From Pseudomonas syringae pv. cilantro (GTDB taxonomy: Bacteria > Pseudomonadota > Gammaproteobacteria > Pseudomonadales > Pseudomonadaceae): 40,728 nucleotides of DNA. Shown here in pieces: positions 17,156-27,717 of this stretch (its first letter is position 1; each line of letters begins with the position of its first letter). The notes beneath the pieces are model-generated. The model worked only from the letters and a program-made list of their open reading frames with translations, was not told the DNA's origin and searched no databases. The position numbers were made by a program, and so were the translations under genes. The stretch spans positions 121,067-161,794 of the forward strand of contig NZ_LGLN01000032.1 of the NCBI RefSeq assembly GCF_001293775.1, in the 5' to 3' direction.

Positions 17156-18451
17156 ATGGCCCATATTCCAGCACCGTTTCCAGCCCACGAGGAGGATCGA
17201 ATCCTCTCGCTCGAACACCTCAAAGTGCTGGACAGCGCACCCGAACAGGGTTTTGACGATGTAGTCCTGCTCGCCACAACGCTGTGTGATGCACCTATCG
17301 CACTGGTGTCGCTGATCGACCGGGAACGTCAGTGGTTCAAGGCGTGCATCGGCCTGGACATCAGCGAAACCCATCGCGACCTGGCCTTTTGCGCCCACGC
17401 CATCCTGGAACCTTCCGATGTGCTGGTGGTGGAAGATGCCACCACCGACCCACGCTTCCGGGAAAGCCCGCTGGTGCTGGGGCCTCCCTACATCCGGTTT
17501 TATGCGGGCGCACCGATTCGCGACGAGTCGGGCAATGCGCTGGGCACGGTCTGTGTCATCGACATCTGGCCACGCGTCCTCAGCGACCAGCAGCGCGCGG
17601 CTTTGCTGGCTCTGGCCCGGCAGACAGCCGCCTTGATGCAATACCGCGTGCTCAATGATCAGCGTGAAAAACACGCCGCCGCGCTTGAACTGGAGCTCGA
17701 AAATGCGCAGAACCAGAGCCAGACGCTCGAGCGCAACCTGCGCCATTCGCAACGCGTGTCATCGCTGGGAATGCTGACCGCCAGCATCGCCCATGACTTC
17801 AACAATCTGCTCCAGGCGTTGAGTGCCAGCCTGCAACTCATCCATATGCGCTCGCGGCGCCCTATCGACGTCGAAACGTTCAGCAACACCGGCATGCAGG
17901 CGGTAGAACACGGCCGACAACTGGTGACGCGCCTGCTGACCAGCGTGCGAAACGACGGTCCGGAGCTGATCTGCATCGATGTCAGCGAGCGGCTCGATGC
18001 AGCGCGTGATCTGTTGTTTCGCTCGGTCGGTGACCAACTGACGTTGTCATTCGACCTGAGTGCCCGCGGCTGGGGTGTGCTGTGCGTCGAAGCGCAACTG
18101 CATGCCGCCGTATTGAACCTGCTGGCCAACGCACGCGACGCCATGCCGGAGCCCGGCAAGGCGCATATCGCGACGCGCGTCGAGTCGATCCGGAACGACG
18201 CGCAACTGCAACAAGGCGACTATGTCGTGCTCAGCGTGACCGACGACGGTCCGGGCATGACCGCTGATCTGAAGGACCAGATACTGGAGCCCTTCTTCAC
18301 CACCAAACAAGCGGGGCTCGGTACCGGGCTGGGGCTGGCGCAGGTGCAGGAGTTTGCCGTCAACGCTGGCGGTGCGGTGCGCATCGAAACCGCTGAGGGT
18401 GCCGGTACCACCTTGCACCTTTACCTGAGAATACTGGGCCGAATCAATTAG
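17156..18451 (+). CDS. Cytoplasmic GAF-domain sensor histidine kinase, 431 aa
   Basis: No membrane segment is seen. A GAF sensor domain spans about residues 24-165 ([26 protein letters not shown]). A coiled coil follows (about 168-205). The phosphoacceptor helix is [12 protein letters not shown], with His213. The ATPase domain has N-box [10 protein letters not shown] (about 320), G1 DDGPGM (about 362), F-box EPFFTTK and G2 [10 protein letters not shown] (about 388). No receiver domain and no adjacent response regulator are present, so it is an orphan. It is divergent from the amidase operon, but a functional link is unproven. Confidence 0.93.
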   Translation: MAHIPAPFPAHEEDRILSLEHLKVLDSAPEQGFDDVVLLATTLCDAPIALVSLIDRERQWFKACIGLDISETHRDLAFCAHAILEPSDVLVVEDATTDPRFRESPLVLGPPYIRFYAGAPIRDESGNALGTVCVIDIWPRVLSDQQRAALLALARQTAALMQYRVLNDQREKHAAALELELENAQNQSQTLERNLRHSQRVSSLGMLTASIAHDFNNLLQALSASLQLIHMRSRRPIDVETFSNTGMQAVEHGRQLVTRLLTSVRNDGPELICIDVSERLDAARDLLFRSVGDQLTLSFDLSARGWGVLCVEAQLHAAVLNLLANARDAMPEPGKAHIATRVESIRNDAQLQQGDYVVLSVTDDGPGMTADLKDQILEPFFTTKQAGLGTGLGLAQVQEFAVNAGGAVRIETAEGAGTTLHLYLRILGRIN

Positions 18452-18878
18452 ACTCAGGGATAACACCCACTTCAGATCCCGGCAACGTTCCCTTTATCGC
18501 GAAGCGTTGCCTGCCCCCTCCTTCACTAACTCCCTCTTGAACGGCCCGCCTTTTAAAAACCATTATAATGCGGACGAATAGCGCACTATTTTAATTCTTA
18601 TTATTCAGCTTATGAATCACCTGCCACTCAGGCACTTAATCTGATTGCAAACAACGATAAAGCCTGATGCCCATCTAATAAAAAGTGTCATAAATAGCAA
18701 ACTTTCTCTTTCACATGATAATTCAAATCACCGCAACACTTTAACTAACGACTTACTATATTCACTCGGCAGCAAGCGTTTGGTTTGCTCTGTCTTGTCA
18801 ACATAAGGACGTTTGCTGTTGGGGCGCCGTTTCAATAACCGCGCGCCATACACACAACTTAATCAAGGATTAGATTAA
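18452..18878. other. Long AT-rich leader upstream of the pectate lyase gene
   Basis: No gene is seen in these 427 bp. An imperfect hairpin (GGCAACG 18481-18487 / CGTTGCC 18505-18511) follows the kinase gene without a T-run. From about 18550 the DNA is visibly AT-rich. A consensus -10 hexamer, TATAAT, lies at 18564-18569, with TTGAAC at 18537 but an overlong 21-bp spacer. I saw no convincing hrp box (GGAACC...CCAC). The last bases, AATCAAGGATTAGATTAA, give an AAGGA site 14 bases before the lyase ATG. Confidence 0.55.
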
Positions 18879-20018
18879 ATGGTGAAGTCTCTTAACTGTG
18901 CACCACTCAAAATAGTCAGCGGTCTTCTTGGTTCGCTGCTGTTGACCAGTCTGTCTGCTCATGCAGACATTGCCACCGATGTTGCCACCACCGGCTGGGC
19001 TACCCAGAATGGCGGCACCAAAGGCGGTTCGCGAGCGGCGGCGAATAATATCTATACGGTCAAGAATGCCGCAGAGCTGAAGACCGCACTGGCCGCTTCG
19101 GTGGGTAGCAATGGCCGTATCATCAAGGTCACTGGAGTGATCGATGTCAGCGAAGGCAAGCCGTACACCAAGACCTCCGACATGAAGACCCGAGGCCGTC
19201 TGGACATTCCCGGCAAGACGACCATTGTCGGTACTACCAGCGCTGCCGAGATCCGCGAGGGTTTTTTCTACGCCAAGGAGAACGATGTCATTATCCGCAA
19301 TCTGACTATCGAGAATCCCTGGGACCCGGAACCGGTCTGGGACCCGACAGATGGCAGTTCGGGAAACTGGAACGCTGAATACGACGGGTTGACCGTCGAA
19401 GGTGCCAGTAACGTATGGGTTGACCATGTAACCTTTACGGACGGGCGCCGTACCGATGATCAGAATGGCACCGCCAACGGTCGCCCCAAACAGCATCACG
19501 ACGGTGCACTTGACGTCAAGAACGGCGCCAACTACGTCACCATCTCCTATTCAATTTTCAGGAACCACGAAAAGAACAACCTCATCGGTTCAAGCGACAG
19601 CAAAACAACCGATGACGGCAAACTGAAAGTGACTATCCATAACACGCTGTTCGAAAATATCTCGGCACGCGCACCCCGCGTCCGCTTTGGCCAAGTGCAT
19701 CTTTACAACAACTACCATGTGGGCAGCACCAGTCATAAGGTGTACCCATTCAGTTATGCTCACGGCGTAGGCAAAAGTTCGAAGATCTTTTCCGAACGTA
19801 ATGCGTTTGATGTAAGCGGTATCAGTGGTTGCAGCAAGGTTGCAGGGGATTACGGCGGCAGCGTTTACCGTGACAGCGGTTCGCTGGTCAACGGCACGGC
19901 GATTACCTGCACCTGGAGCACCAGCATTGGCTGGACTCCGCCCTACAGCTACACGCCGCTGGCAGCCGACAAAGTGGCTGCCGATGTCAAGGCCAAGGCA
20001 GGTGCAGGTAAAATCTGA
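18879..20018 (+). CDS. Secreted pectate lyase, polysaccharide lyase family 1
   Basis: This 379-residue protein has a Sec signal peptide ([15 protein letters not shown], cleavage near Ala29). A PL1 beta-helix follows. PL1 landmarks are [29 protein letters not shown] and [17 protein letters not shown], the last holding the catalytic Arg and substrate-binding residues. Two late cysteines (SGCSK and ITCTW) may form a disulfide. It cleaves polygalacturonate by Ca-dependent beta-elimination and is a plant cell-wall virulence or nutrition enzyme. It is encoded convergently with gspF, so the type II system alongside is its likely exporter. Confidence 0.95.
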   Translation: MVKSLNCAPLKIVSGLLGSLLLTSLSAHADIATDVATTGWATQNGGTKGGSRAAANNIYTVKNAAELKTALAASVGSNGRIIKVTGVIDVSEGKPYTKTSDMKTRGRLDIPGKTTIVGTTSAAEIREGFFYAKENDVIIRNLTIENPWDPEPVWDPTDGSSGNWNAEYDGLTVEGASNVWVDHVTFTDGRRTDDQNGTANGRPKQHHDGALDVKNGANYVTISYSIFRNHEKNNLIGSSDSKTTDDGKLKVTIHNTLFENISARAPRVRFGQVHLYNNYHVGSTSHKVYPFSYAHGVGKSSKIFSERNAFDVSGISGCSKVAGDYGGSVYRDSGSLVNGTAITCTWSTSIGWTPPYSYTPLAADKVAADVKAKAGAGKI

Positions 20019-20042
20019 ACCCTGTCGCTGACCTGCTAAACG

Positions 20043-20069
20043 AAAGGCCCTCCTGATCGAGGGCCTTTT
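20043..20069. terminator. Terminator between pectate lyase gene and gspF
   Basis: A perfect 10-bp stem (AAAGGCCCTC / GAGGGCCTTT) with a six-base loop CTGATC ends in TTTTA on the plus strand. It begins 24 bp after the lyase stop and could also serve the minus-strand gsp operon, since A residues flank the other side. Confidence 0.9.
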
Positions 20070-20086
20070 ACTGCGTTGCCAGCAGA

Positions 20087-21298
20087 TCAGCTGACCAATT
20101 GATTGATCTCGATAATAGGCAGCAGAACCGCCATCACGATGACCAGCACCACCCCGCCCATGATCACGATCATCAACGGTTCGAGCAGTGCGGTCATGCC
20201 CATCGCACGCCGTTCGATGTCTCTGGACAGGGTTTGCGCAGCACGCTCGAGCATTGGCGGCAACGCGCCGGTCTTCTCGCCGCTGGCGATCAGGTGAATC
20301 AGCAACGGCGGAAAAACTTTTTCGACACGCAACGCAGCTGCCAGATTGACTCCTTCGCGGACCTTGGCCGTGGCTGCGCTGACACTCTGGCTCAGGCGGT
20401 CATTGGAGAGCGTCTGACGCGCCGCTTCCAGCGCCCGCAACAACGGCACCCCGGCACCGCCGAGGATCGCCAGGGTCGAAGCGAAACGTGCCGTGTTGAG
20501 GCCCAGCACAAAGCGTCCAACCAGCGGCAGGCGCAGGACGCGACTGTGCCAGGCCAGCCGGGCGAGTGGATTGCGCAGGTAAATACGCCAACCCCATGCC
20601 ATGGCCACAACGCCCCCCAGGCACATCACCCCCCAGGCGCGGATAAAATCGCTGGCCGCAAGCATCGCCAGCGTCAGGCCCGGCAGATCCTGACGCGCCT
20701 GAGAGAACGCGCTGACCACCTGGGGCACCACGTAACTGAGGAGAAAAATCACGATGGCGATCGATACCAGCCCGACCACGCACGGATAGATGAAGGCGGT
20801 CAATATCTTGCCGCGCAGCATGTTGCGTTCTTCGATGTAGTCGGCCAGTCGTTCCATGACCTGTGCCAGATCGCCAGACTCTTCACCCGCAGCAATCAAG
20901 GCGCGATAGATGTCCGGAAAGTCTCGCGGCCGCGCGGCCAAAGCTTCTGCCAGACGCATACCGCTGCGCACATCGGTGCGTACCTCGCCGAGGGTCTGGA
21001 TGATGTGCTTGCGCTCGGCCTGCTCGACGGTGGCACTCAGCGCCTCATCGAGTGGCAGCCCGGCGCCCAGCAAGCTGGCCATCTGCCGGGTGACAGACGC
21101 CAGGTCGCTGTCCGAGAGCCGTGTACTGAACAGGCTCTGCGACCGACTGCCGCTGGCCGGACCGTCGGGCTGAATGTGCAGCGCGGTCAGGCCGCGACTG
21201 CGCAGGCTTGCAAGCGCCGCGCCCTGACTATCGGCCTCGACATGCCCGGTCTCGAGTTTGCCCAGCGCATCTGCGGCTTCGTAGCGGAAACGGATCAT
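20087..21298 (-). CDS. gspF: Type II secretion inner-membrane platform protein GspF
   Basis: This 403-residue protein has two GspF/PilC domains (about residues 65-190 and 270-390), each followed by membrane helices. Conserved segments are RQMASLLGAGLPLDEAL, FPDIYRALIAAGEESGDL and the repeat-copy FPPLLIHLIASGEKTGAL. GspF forms the base on which the ATPase drives pseudopilus assembly. The ATG at 21298 overlaps the end of gspE (ATGA). It is the last gene of the minus-strand gsp operon. The frame is intact even though gspE is not. Confidence 0.96.
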   Translation of the reverse strand: MIRFRYEAADALGKLETGHVEADSQGAALASLRSRGLTALHIQPDGPASGSRSQSLFSTRLSDSDLASVTRQMASLLGAGLPLDEALSATVEQAERKHIIQTLGEVRTDVRSGMRLAEALAARPRDFPDIYRALIAAGEESGDLAQVMERLADYIEERNMLRGKILTAFIYPCVVGLVSIAIVIFLLSYVVPQVVSAFSQARQDLPGLTLAMLAASDFIRAWGVMCLGGVVAMAWGWRIYLRNPLARLAWHSRVLRLPLVGRFVLGLNTARFASTLAILGGAGVPLLRALEAARQTLSNDRLSQSVSAATAKVREGVNLAAALRVEKVFPPLLIHLIASGEKTGALPPMLERAAQTLSRDIERRAMGMTALLEPLMIVIMGGVVLVIVMAVLLPIIEINQLVS

Positions 21299-22716
21299 CA
21301 GGCGTCCCGGGTGACACGGATGATTTCTTCCGGCGCAGTCACACCATCGCGCACCCAGCGCTCACCGTCTTCACGCATGCTGCGCATCCCGCCGCGACGT
21401 GCGGCGGCCGTTAACGCCTGCATGTCGGCACCTTGATGAATCAGGCTACGGACCTCGTCGTCGATACAGAACAATTCGTGAATGCCGGTGCGCCCGCTGT
21501 ACCCGGTCTGGCTGCACGAGGTGCAACCCGCCGGGCGCCAGCAACCGGCTGCGCCCGGGTCCGGCTGTTTGCAATGCGGACACAAACGCCTTACCAGGCG
21601 CTGGGCAAGCACGCCAAGCAGTGACGAGGCCAGCAGAAAGGGTTCGACGCCCATGTCGATCAGCCGGTTGACGGCCGACACCGAGTCGTTGGTGTGCAGG
21701 GTGGCCAGCACCAGATGCCCGGTCAACGATGCCTACACGGCAATCTGCGCGGTTTCCAGGTCACGAATCTCGCCGATCATGATGATATCCGGGTCCTGAC
21801 GCAGGATCGCTCGCAGCGCCAGCGCAAAGGTCATGTCGATTTTGGCATTCACCTGAATCTGACTGATACCCGGCAAGTCGTACTCCACCGGGTCCTCGAC
21901 GGTGAGAATGTTGCTGGTACTGGCATCCAGCCGCGCCAGTGCCGCGTAGAGGCTGGTGGTCTTGCCGCTGCCGGTCGGGCCGGTGACCAGCACGATGCCG
22001 TGGGGTTGGCGAATCAGCCCGTCGAGCCTGGCCAGCACCTGCGCGTCCATACCTAGAGTTTCCAGGCGCAGGCGCCCGGCTTTTTTGTCCAGCAGACGCA
22101 TGACCACGCGCTCGCCATGCCCGGTGGGTACGGTCGAAACGCGAATATCGATCGGTCGACCGGCCACGCGCAGTGCGATCCGGCCATCCTGCGGCAGACG
22201 CTTTTCGGCAATGTCCAGTTGCGCCATGATCTTGATCCGCGACACCAGCGAGCCGTGCAACGCCTTGCGCGGCGACACCACATCGCGCAGAGCGCCGTCC
22301 ACGCGGTAACGCACCACAGAATGGCTCTCGTAGGGCTCGATATGTATATCGCTGGCATCGTCGCGGGCTGCCTGAGTGAGTAGCGCATTGATCATGCGGA
22401 TCACCGGCGCACCGTCCTGGGCATCCAGCAAATCCGCGATTTCGGGGATGTCCTGCATCAGCCGGTCGAGATCCGCCTCGTTTTCTGCGGCACCGACCAC
22501 CGCTGCGGCACTGCCGGTATCCGCGTAGGCGGCAGCCAACAGGCCTTCGAGTTGATCACTCTGGACCCGCTCAAGAGGCGCCCCGGTAAATTGCCGTCGC
22601 GCCTCATTGATCGCCCAGCCGGGCGTCAGGTCGCAAACAACAAGCACCGCGCCCTCCTCGCTGTGGCGCACGAGGATGCGCTGCGCTCTGGCCCAGACAT
22701 ACGGCAAGGCATTCAT
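21298..22716 (-). pseudogene. gspE: Type II secretion ATPase gspE, interrupted by in-frame TAG
   Basis: Read through, this is a 472-residue GspE. It has an N1E/N2E region, Walker [10 protein letters not shown], the Asp box and Walker [11 protein letters not shown]. The second half has the His box LATLHTND and a four-Cys zinc region (CPHC, then CTSC). TAG at 21733-21735 replaces codon 328. The context ETAQIAV*ASLTGH is a place where the family has Gln, so CAG to TAG explains it. The downstream frame is intact. The truncated protein lacks the His box and zinc domain and should not hydrolyse ATP properly. An internal start producing the rest is not credible as a working enzyme. Confidence 0.93.
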
Positions 22717-25070
22717 GGTGCAGGCACCGCACGAATTGTCGCGCGTGGCATCTGACTCGGCGCCGGGACCAGGTCGGGAATGGCCCTGGCGGCCGAAGGC
22801 AACTGGGGCGCCTGGGTGTCCGGCAGCGCCCAGTTGCGTTCCGGCTGAAGGTGGCCCTGCGCACGGCGCATGAAGTCATAACGGTTCAGGGTAATACTGC
22901 GCCCGGCGCCGCTGTCACGAATGATGTAAGGGCGCAGAAAGACCATCAGGTTGGTTTTGCTGGTCGAGCGTGCTTCATTGCGAAACAGCACGCCCAGCAA
23001 CGGGATGTTCGACAGCCAGGGCACCGCGTTGTTGCTCTGGTTGTAGCCGTCCTGAAGCAGGCCGCCCAGCACCATGATCTGCCCGTCGTCGAGCAGAATG
23101 CTGGTGTCAATGGCGCGCTTGTTGGTCACCGTGCCAGCTTCCAGCGAGGCGCGTTGATCGACACTGCTGACCTCCTGATAGATATCCAGCTTGACCGTGC
23201 CGCCCTCGGAAATCTGCGGCCGCACATTCAGCTTGAGGCCTACTTCTTCGCGCTGCACCGTTTGAAACGGATTGTTGCTGGTGCCGCCGCCTCCGGTCAC
23301 GTAACTGCCGGTGACAAACGGAATGGTCTGGCCGACGAAAATACTGGCAGCCTCGTTGTCCAGGGTCAGCAGGTTCGGCGTGGACAAGACATTGCTGCCG
23401 CCCTTGCTCTTCAGCGCCCGGGCCAGCACCTTGAGGTCGAGTACTTCACCGATCCCGGGAATGGTCACAGCGCCGCGTACCACGCCAACGTTCAAGCCTT
23501 GCGGCAACACATCAATGCTGGTGCCGCCGTTGCTGTTCAGGCCGCTGCCGCCGAGATTCACACCACCGAAGCCACCGTTGCCGCTGAGGTTGCCGGTTTG
23601 CCACTGCACACCGAACTGGCTGGCATCATCTTCGCTGACTTCGACAATCAGGCTCTCGATCACCACTTGAGCACGACGTTGATCAAGCTGATCGATGACT
23701 TCGCGCAAGTTACTGTACAGCGGTTCCGGCGCGGAGATCAGCAAGGTGTTGGTGGTGGCATCGGCCTGAATCGTCACGCCGCCTGCACTGAACGCGGTGT
23801 TCTGATCCACCTGCTGGCTACCGGCAGGTGCGGTGGGTGAGGCACCGGCGCTCTGGTTGTATCCGCTGGTGCCACCGCCCATGCCGGAAGTGCCGCCGCT
23901 GGTGGCAGCGCCGTTGCCCTGCCCGCTGTTATTGGTGCCCGCAGCGCCCATGCTGCTGAGCGTTGAGCGGGTCGTGTCACTGGCAGCACTGCTGTCATTT
24001 TCACCGGTAAGCAGACCGCGCAACGCTTGCGCCAGCTTGCCTGCCTGAGCATTGCGCAGGTACACCACGTGCAGGTTGCTGGGGTTGCTCTGGGCGTTGT
24101 CCAGTTTGTAGATCAGGCTGCGCGCCAGCTCGGTACGCTCCGGGCTGCCAGCGCGGATGATGATCGAATTGGAACGCGGATCGCCGATCACGCTGATTTT
24201 CTGGGTCGGATCGCCGGCCGGGGTGTCCAGTAATTCAGCGACCATGCTGGCGATGTCCACGGCAATGCCGTTATGCACCGCCACGACATCCGTGTCGATG
24301 GCGCTGGGCGTGTCGATGCCGTCGATAATCTGCGCCACGCGCGTCAGGTTCTCGGCGTAATCGGTGACCACGATGGTGTTGTTGCCCGGATAGGCATTGA
24401 TCGGGTTGTTCGGTGAAACGATGGGCCGCAGCACCGGGATCAGATTGACCGCGTTTTCGTATTGCAGCCGGAAAGTGCGGGTCAGCATGCCGTTGGCCGA
24501 CGCCTTGTCGGCACTGTAGATCGGCCCGCCCAACAATTTGGCATCGGCTTCGGGCACCACCTGCGCGACACCGCCGACATCGACCACGCTGAAGCCGCGC
24601 ATGCGTAATGCCGCGAGCAGCATGTCATAGGCCTGAGCAGCAGGCACCTGGCCTTCGCTGACCAGCGTCAGGGTGCCGGTAACGCGCGGGTCGAGCAAAA
24701 ACTGCTGGCCGGTCGAGCGCGATAACGCCCGCACCACCGCCTGAATGTCGGTGTCGACAAAATTCAGTTGCACCGGTTGATCGCCCAGCACGTTGCGTGG
24801 CGGCGCAGCCCGGCGCGAACCTGCCTGGCTGCGATTGCCGGGCGCTGAACGCTGCGCGCCGCGTCTTGGTTCGACAGCAGGTTGTGTGCGCTGACGGTCC
24901 AATAGCGGATCACCGTTGCGCGCGGTTCTGGCCAGCGGCTGACCCAGTTCGCTCTCGACCAGCAGAGGAGGCGCGGGTGATGAAGTGCTGCATGCACCCA
25001 GTGCCATCAACAACAACGGTGCGGTCCAGCGACACTGCCGCACATGATTGAAAAACGATCCCTTCATCAA
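22713..25070 (-). CDS. gspD: Type II secretion outer-membrane secretin GspD, lipoprotein type
   Basis: This 785-residue protein has a signal with lipobox MALGACS, so it is probably acylated, as in HxcQ-type liposecretins that need no pilotin. N-domains follow ([40 protein letters not shown]). A Gly/Ser/Thr-rich linker is near residues 355-425, a second Gly/Asn tract near 490-515. The secretin core then reads [20 protein letters not shown] and [18 protein letters not shown]. It overlaps gspM and gspE by four bases each. The outer-membrane channel for substrates such as the neighbouring lyase is its expected role. Confidence 0.96.
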   Translation of the reverse strand: MMKGSFFNHVRQCRWTAPLLLMALGACSTSSPAPPLLVESELGQPLARTARNGDPLLDRQRTQPAVEPRRGAQRSAPGNRSQAGSRRAAPPRNVLGDQPVQLNFVDTDIQAVVRALSRSTGQQFLLDPRVTGTLTLVSEGQVPAAQAYDMLLAALRMRGFSVVDVGGVAQVVPEADAKLLGGPIYSADKASANGMLTRTFRLQYENAVNLIPVLRPIVSPNNPINAYPGNNTIVVTDYAENLTRVAQIIDGIDTPSAIDTDVVAVHNGIAVDIASMVAELLDTPAGDPTQKISVIGDPRSNSIIIRAGSPERTELARSLIYKLDNAQSNPSNLHVVYLRNAQAGKLAQALRGLLTGENDSSAASDTTRSTLSSMGAAGTNNSGQGNGAATSGGTSGMGGGTSGYNQSAGASPTAPAGSQQVDQNTAFSAGGVTIQADATTNTLLISAPEPLYSNLREVIDQLDQRRAQVVIESLIVEVSEDDASQFGVQWQTGNLSGNGGFGGVNLGGSGLNSNGGTSIDVLPQGLNVGVVRGAVTIPGIGEVLDLKVLARALKSKGGSNVLSTPNLLTLDNEAASIFVGQTIPFVTGSYVTGGGGTSNNPFQTVQREEVGLKLNVRPQISEGGTVKLDIYQEVSSVDQRASLEAGTVTNKRAIDTSILLDDGQIMVLGGLLQDGYNQSNNAVPWLSNIPLLGVLFRNEARSTSKTNLMVFLRPYIIRDSGAGRSITLNRYDFMRRAQGHLQPERNWALPDTQAPQLPSAARAIPDLVPAPSQMPRATIRAVPAP

Positions 25071-25630
25071 GATTCCCTGGCGCTCGGCGCTTTTTCCATG
25101 CGAACGACCCCGGACAGACTGCCTGCCGAGTCTTGAGCGTTGGCCGCGCCTGCGCGTTGCAGGCGGGCGTCCATGATGTATAACGAAAACACCTGCGGCT
25201 GCTCCAGCAGCCAGTCGATCACCGCATCGGCCGGCGCCTGCTCGAACGCCAGTTGCCAGCCTTGTACCGCCCCCTGCACACTGGCCTCAAGCCGGCAATG
25301 TTGCAGCAGCCCGCGCGCATCCAGACTGCGCCGCAATGCCTGCTCTTCATCTTGATCCTCGGCGCGAAGCGGTGGCGTGGAGACCTGTTGCAATACACTG
25401 TCGAGCGCTTCGTTCTGCGAGCGCAACCTCGGGATTTCAGCGCTCCAGTAGGCAATCCTGTTCAGCGGCGGCTGAATCAGCAACCACCATACCAACAGCC
25501 CGGATAACAGCAGAACGCTGCCGCCCGTCACACGCTTTTCACGCCGCGACAGGTCGCGCCATGCCAGGCGAACCCGTAGGCCAAGCATGTGCCAGCGGGT
25601 GTGGGGCTGCCGACCTTGCTCAGTCATCAT
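25067..25630 (-). CDS. gspM: Type II secretion protein GspM
   Basis: The 187-residue protein has a short cytoplasmic N-terminus containing LAWRDLSRREKRV, one membrane helix (GGSVLLLSGLLVWWLLIQP, about residues 36-54), a coiled-coil periplasmic segment and a ferredoxin-like C-terminal part. That is the layout of GspM, which binds GspL and stabilises the inner-membrane platform. It overlaps gspL by 11 bp and gspD by four. The call relies on position and topology because GspM is poorly conserved. Confidence 0.87.
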   Translation of the reverse strand: MMTEQGRQPHTRWHMLGLRVRLAWRDLSRREKRVTGGSVLLLSGLLVWWLLIQPPLNRIAYWSAEIPRLRSQNEALDSVLQQVSTPPLRAEDQDEEQALRRSLDARGLLQHCRLEASVQGAVQGWQLAFEQAPADAVIDWLLEQPQVFSLYIMDARLQRAGAANAQDSAGSLSGVVRMEKAPSARES

Positions 25631-26765
25631 CGCGCCCCTGAGTCACACTGCCATCGTCCGATGGCGGCTCGATCAGCGGGCTGATGGTCCAGGCGCGCTC
25701 GTCGCGGCTGACAGCCAGACCTGCCTGGGCCAGTGCGACCTGCCATGTTCCTTCTCCAGCAGGCAAAGGCATATCGGCGAGCAATTGCACCTGCAACTTA
25801 CCCTCGGAAAACGTCAGGCTCTGAACGCTGCCGATCAGGAATGGCAGGGCCTTGGCGGCGTGCACCATCAACCCATTGAAGCCCGCTACCGTCCCGGCCT
25901 CCCTTGCGCCAGTAAGCGCAGCCACTTGCTGGCGCGCCTGCTGCAAGGGGTTGAGAATGACCGGCAGCTGCGGAAATGCCTGTTGGACCCGTTGGGTCAT
26001 CCGGGCTTTCAGTTGCTGCCCTTGCTCGGCTTCACGCGCGGCATACAGATTCAGGCCCGCCACCCACACGCCGACCGCCAGCGCACAACAGGCCAGCGCA
26101 CCAACCCGGTTGCCCTTGCTGCGCGCCGCTGAAGCCATGCCGCCGTGCAGGCTCCAGCCAGGTGACGCGCCACTCAGGCATGAATCGCCCTCGCCCGGCC
26201 ATACGAGCTCAAGGCTCCGGATCAGAGGCTCATCAAGGTCTGCCGCCAATCGCGGTTGCACGATGGCGGACGCTGCGCTGTAGCGCAGCAGCCAGTGCTC
26301 ATCCAGCAGGCAGGCGCTGACGTGCCCCGCCGCAGGCACGGGCAACGCGTAAGGCGCCGGAAACAGGCCGTGTAACGAGAAATGCCGCGGGTTCAGCAAC
26401 TCCATCAGACGCCTCAGCTCAGCCTTGGGCAGCCAGCCAATCTGCACCCGCCCGTCCATCTGACGGGCGCTGCACGCGATATGCACCTGTTCGATATCAC
26501 CCAGCACCAGCCCCTGTGCGGCAAGAACAGCAGCCGCCTTGGTATGCGACGCCGATAATGGCGCAAGCTCGATGTCAGCCAGCAGGCTGTCAAGTGGGTG
26601 CAGGAAAGCTTCGACCGACTGTTTGTCGACCCCCGCGCACAAACACAGCAGCGAACTGCGGCCGGACTCGATCAGGTGATTTCGACGGTCCAGTCGTGCA
26701 AACGTCAGCTCGCTGTTCAGGGTCAGCGTGCGCAGTGGCGGCAAGGCAATCCGTAATCGGTTCAT
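25620..26765 (-). CDS. gspL: Type II secretion protein GspL
   Basis: This 381-residue protein has an actin-like cytoplasmic domain (about residues 1-205), one membrane helix (VGALACCALAVGVWVAGLNLY, about 222-242) and a periplasmic ferredoxin-like domain. GspL recruits the GspE ATPase to the membrane through its cytoplasmic domain. The frame is intact although gspE is broken. The ATG at 26765 overlaps gspK. Sequence conservation is low, so the call rests on the domain layout and the K-L-M gene order. Confidence 0.9.
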   Translation of the reverse strand: MNRLRIALPPLRTLTLNSELTFARLDRRNHLIESGRSSLLCLCAGVDKQSVEAFLHPLDSLLADIELAPLSASHTKAAAVLAAQGLVLGDIEQVHIACSARQMDGRVQIGWLPKAELRRLMELLNPRHFSLHGLFPAPYALPVPAAGHVSACLLDEHWLLRYSAASAIVQPRLAADLDEPLIRSLELVWPGEGDSCLSGASPGWSLHGGMASAARSKGNRVGALACCALAVGVWVAGLNLYAAREAEQGQQLKARMTQRVQQAFPQLPVILNPLQQARQQVAALTGAREAGTVAGFNGLMVHAAKALPFLIGSVQSLTFSEGKLQVQLLADMPLPAGEGTWQVALAQAGLAVSRDERAWTISPLIEPPSDDGSVTQGRDDD

Positions 26766-27685
26766 ACGCCAGTCCGCGACCAGATAACCTGCGGCATGCG
26801 CTCTTCGGAACGGTGGATCAACGCTTGCAGACTGACGCGTCGGCGATCCTGCCGCGCCTGACCACGCAAAATGAACCAGTCGCTGGCGACGCCGACATCC
26901 AGGCTCTCGATCGACAGCGTCGGCACTTGCAACCGATTGAGGATGTCACCGCGATTGATAAACCACACGCCGCGATTTCTCTCGGCAATCACCGCTTGCG
27001 CCTTGGTCAGCGACAGGCCGGGAACCACCGCAGCCAGCACCTCGGCACTGGTGGTGTTGCCATTCAACAATGTGTTGCCCGGCAGAATGCTCACGTAGTG
27101 ACCGAGGCGCTCCAGCAGCAACTCACTGAGCCCTTGCAGACCGCGCAGGTCGTCCACGCTGCGCAGCATTGGCCGGGTCGCAGGAACGATTGTCTGTGCA
27201 GGTGTATCACTGTCGAACAGGCCGGAGGCCGTCTGCATCAGCGGGTAAGAGGCCGTGACACGCTGACTGATGCGTCGCGACAGCCCGATGTCAATGCCGA
27301 GGGTCGCACAGAGTCGTTCGAAGCTGCGCAACTGACCGAGGTCCGGGCGATGATTGACGATCAGATTGCGCAGGTTGAACTTGCCCTGCTGGTCCTCCAG
27401 CTGCCCCTGAAAATCGCCGCTCAGTTGATCCAGTGCATCATGACCGATAGGGCGCGCCCACGCCTGGTCAGGCAGAGTCAGGCCATCCTGCCAGCGTGAT
27501 TCCCACAACAGCCTGCGACCGACCTCCAGACCGCCGAGCAATACGGCGCTGCCCTGGCGGTGCGATTGCTCGGCTTCCACCACGCGGGTCAGCACACTCT
27601 GGCGGCTCAGCATGCCGGCAGCCATCACCGCAACCAGCGCAGCAATCAGCAACGCACTGATAATCGCCGAGCCGCGCTGGGTCAT
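26762..27685 (-). CDS. gspK: Minor pseudopilin GspK
   Basis: The 307-residue protein starts MTQRGSAIISALLIAALVAV, a prepilin-like leader and hydrophobic helix. It lacks the usual Glu at position 5, as expected of GspK, which caps the pseudopilus tip. The helical-hairpin segments near residues 190-270 (LPGNTLLNGNTTSAEVLAAV, SLTKAQAVIAERNRG) are the comEA-like part typical of GspK. The start at 27685 is chosen for the leader; the longer frame to 28156 overlaps gspG. It begins 32 bp after gspG. Confidence 0.93.
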   Translation of the reverse strand: MTQRGSAIISALLIAALVAVMAAGMLSRQSVLTRVVEAEQSHRQGSAVLLGGLEVGRRLLWESRWQDGLTLPDQAWARPIGHDALDQLSGDFQGQLEDQQGKFNLRNLIVNHRPDLGQLRSFERLCATLGIDIGLSRRISQRVTASYPLMQTASGLFDSDTPAQTIVPATRPMLRSVDDLRGLQGLSELLLERLGHYVSILPGNTLLNGNTTSAEVLAAVVPGLSLTKAQAVIAERNRGVWFINRGDILNRLQVPTLSIESLDVGVASDWFILRGQARQDRRRVSLQALIHRSEERMPQVIWSRTGV

Positions 27686-27717
27686 CGTTGCCGACCTGCA
27701 GATTTCCCCCGAGGCGT

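Noticed and set aside
18452..18878. hrp box in front of the pectate lyase gene
   Set aside because: No GGAACC-like half followed at 15-16 bp by a CCAC half was found on the plus strand.
20099..21436. Open frame of 445 codons on plus, opposite gspF
   Set aside because: It is Gln/His/Arg-rich with no recognisable domain and lies exactly antisense to a well-conserved gene; a GC-rich shadow frame.
21724..21726. TTG as an independent start for the second half of gspE
   Set aside because: There is no credible ribosome binding site, and the product would lack Walker A and B, so it could not be an ATPase.
22851..23840. Open frame of 329 codons on plus, opposite gspD
   Set aside because: It mirrors the secretin gene, with no start signal and no family motif.
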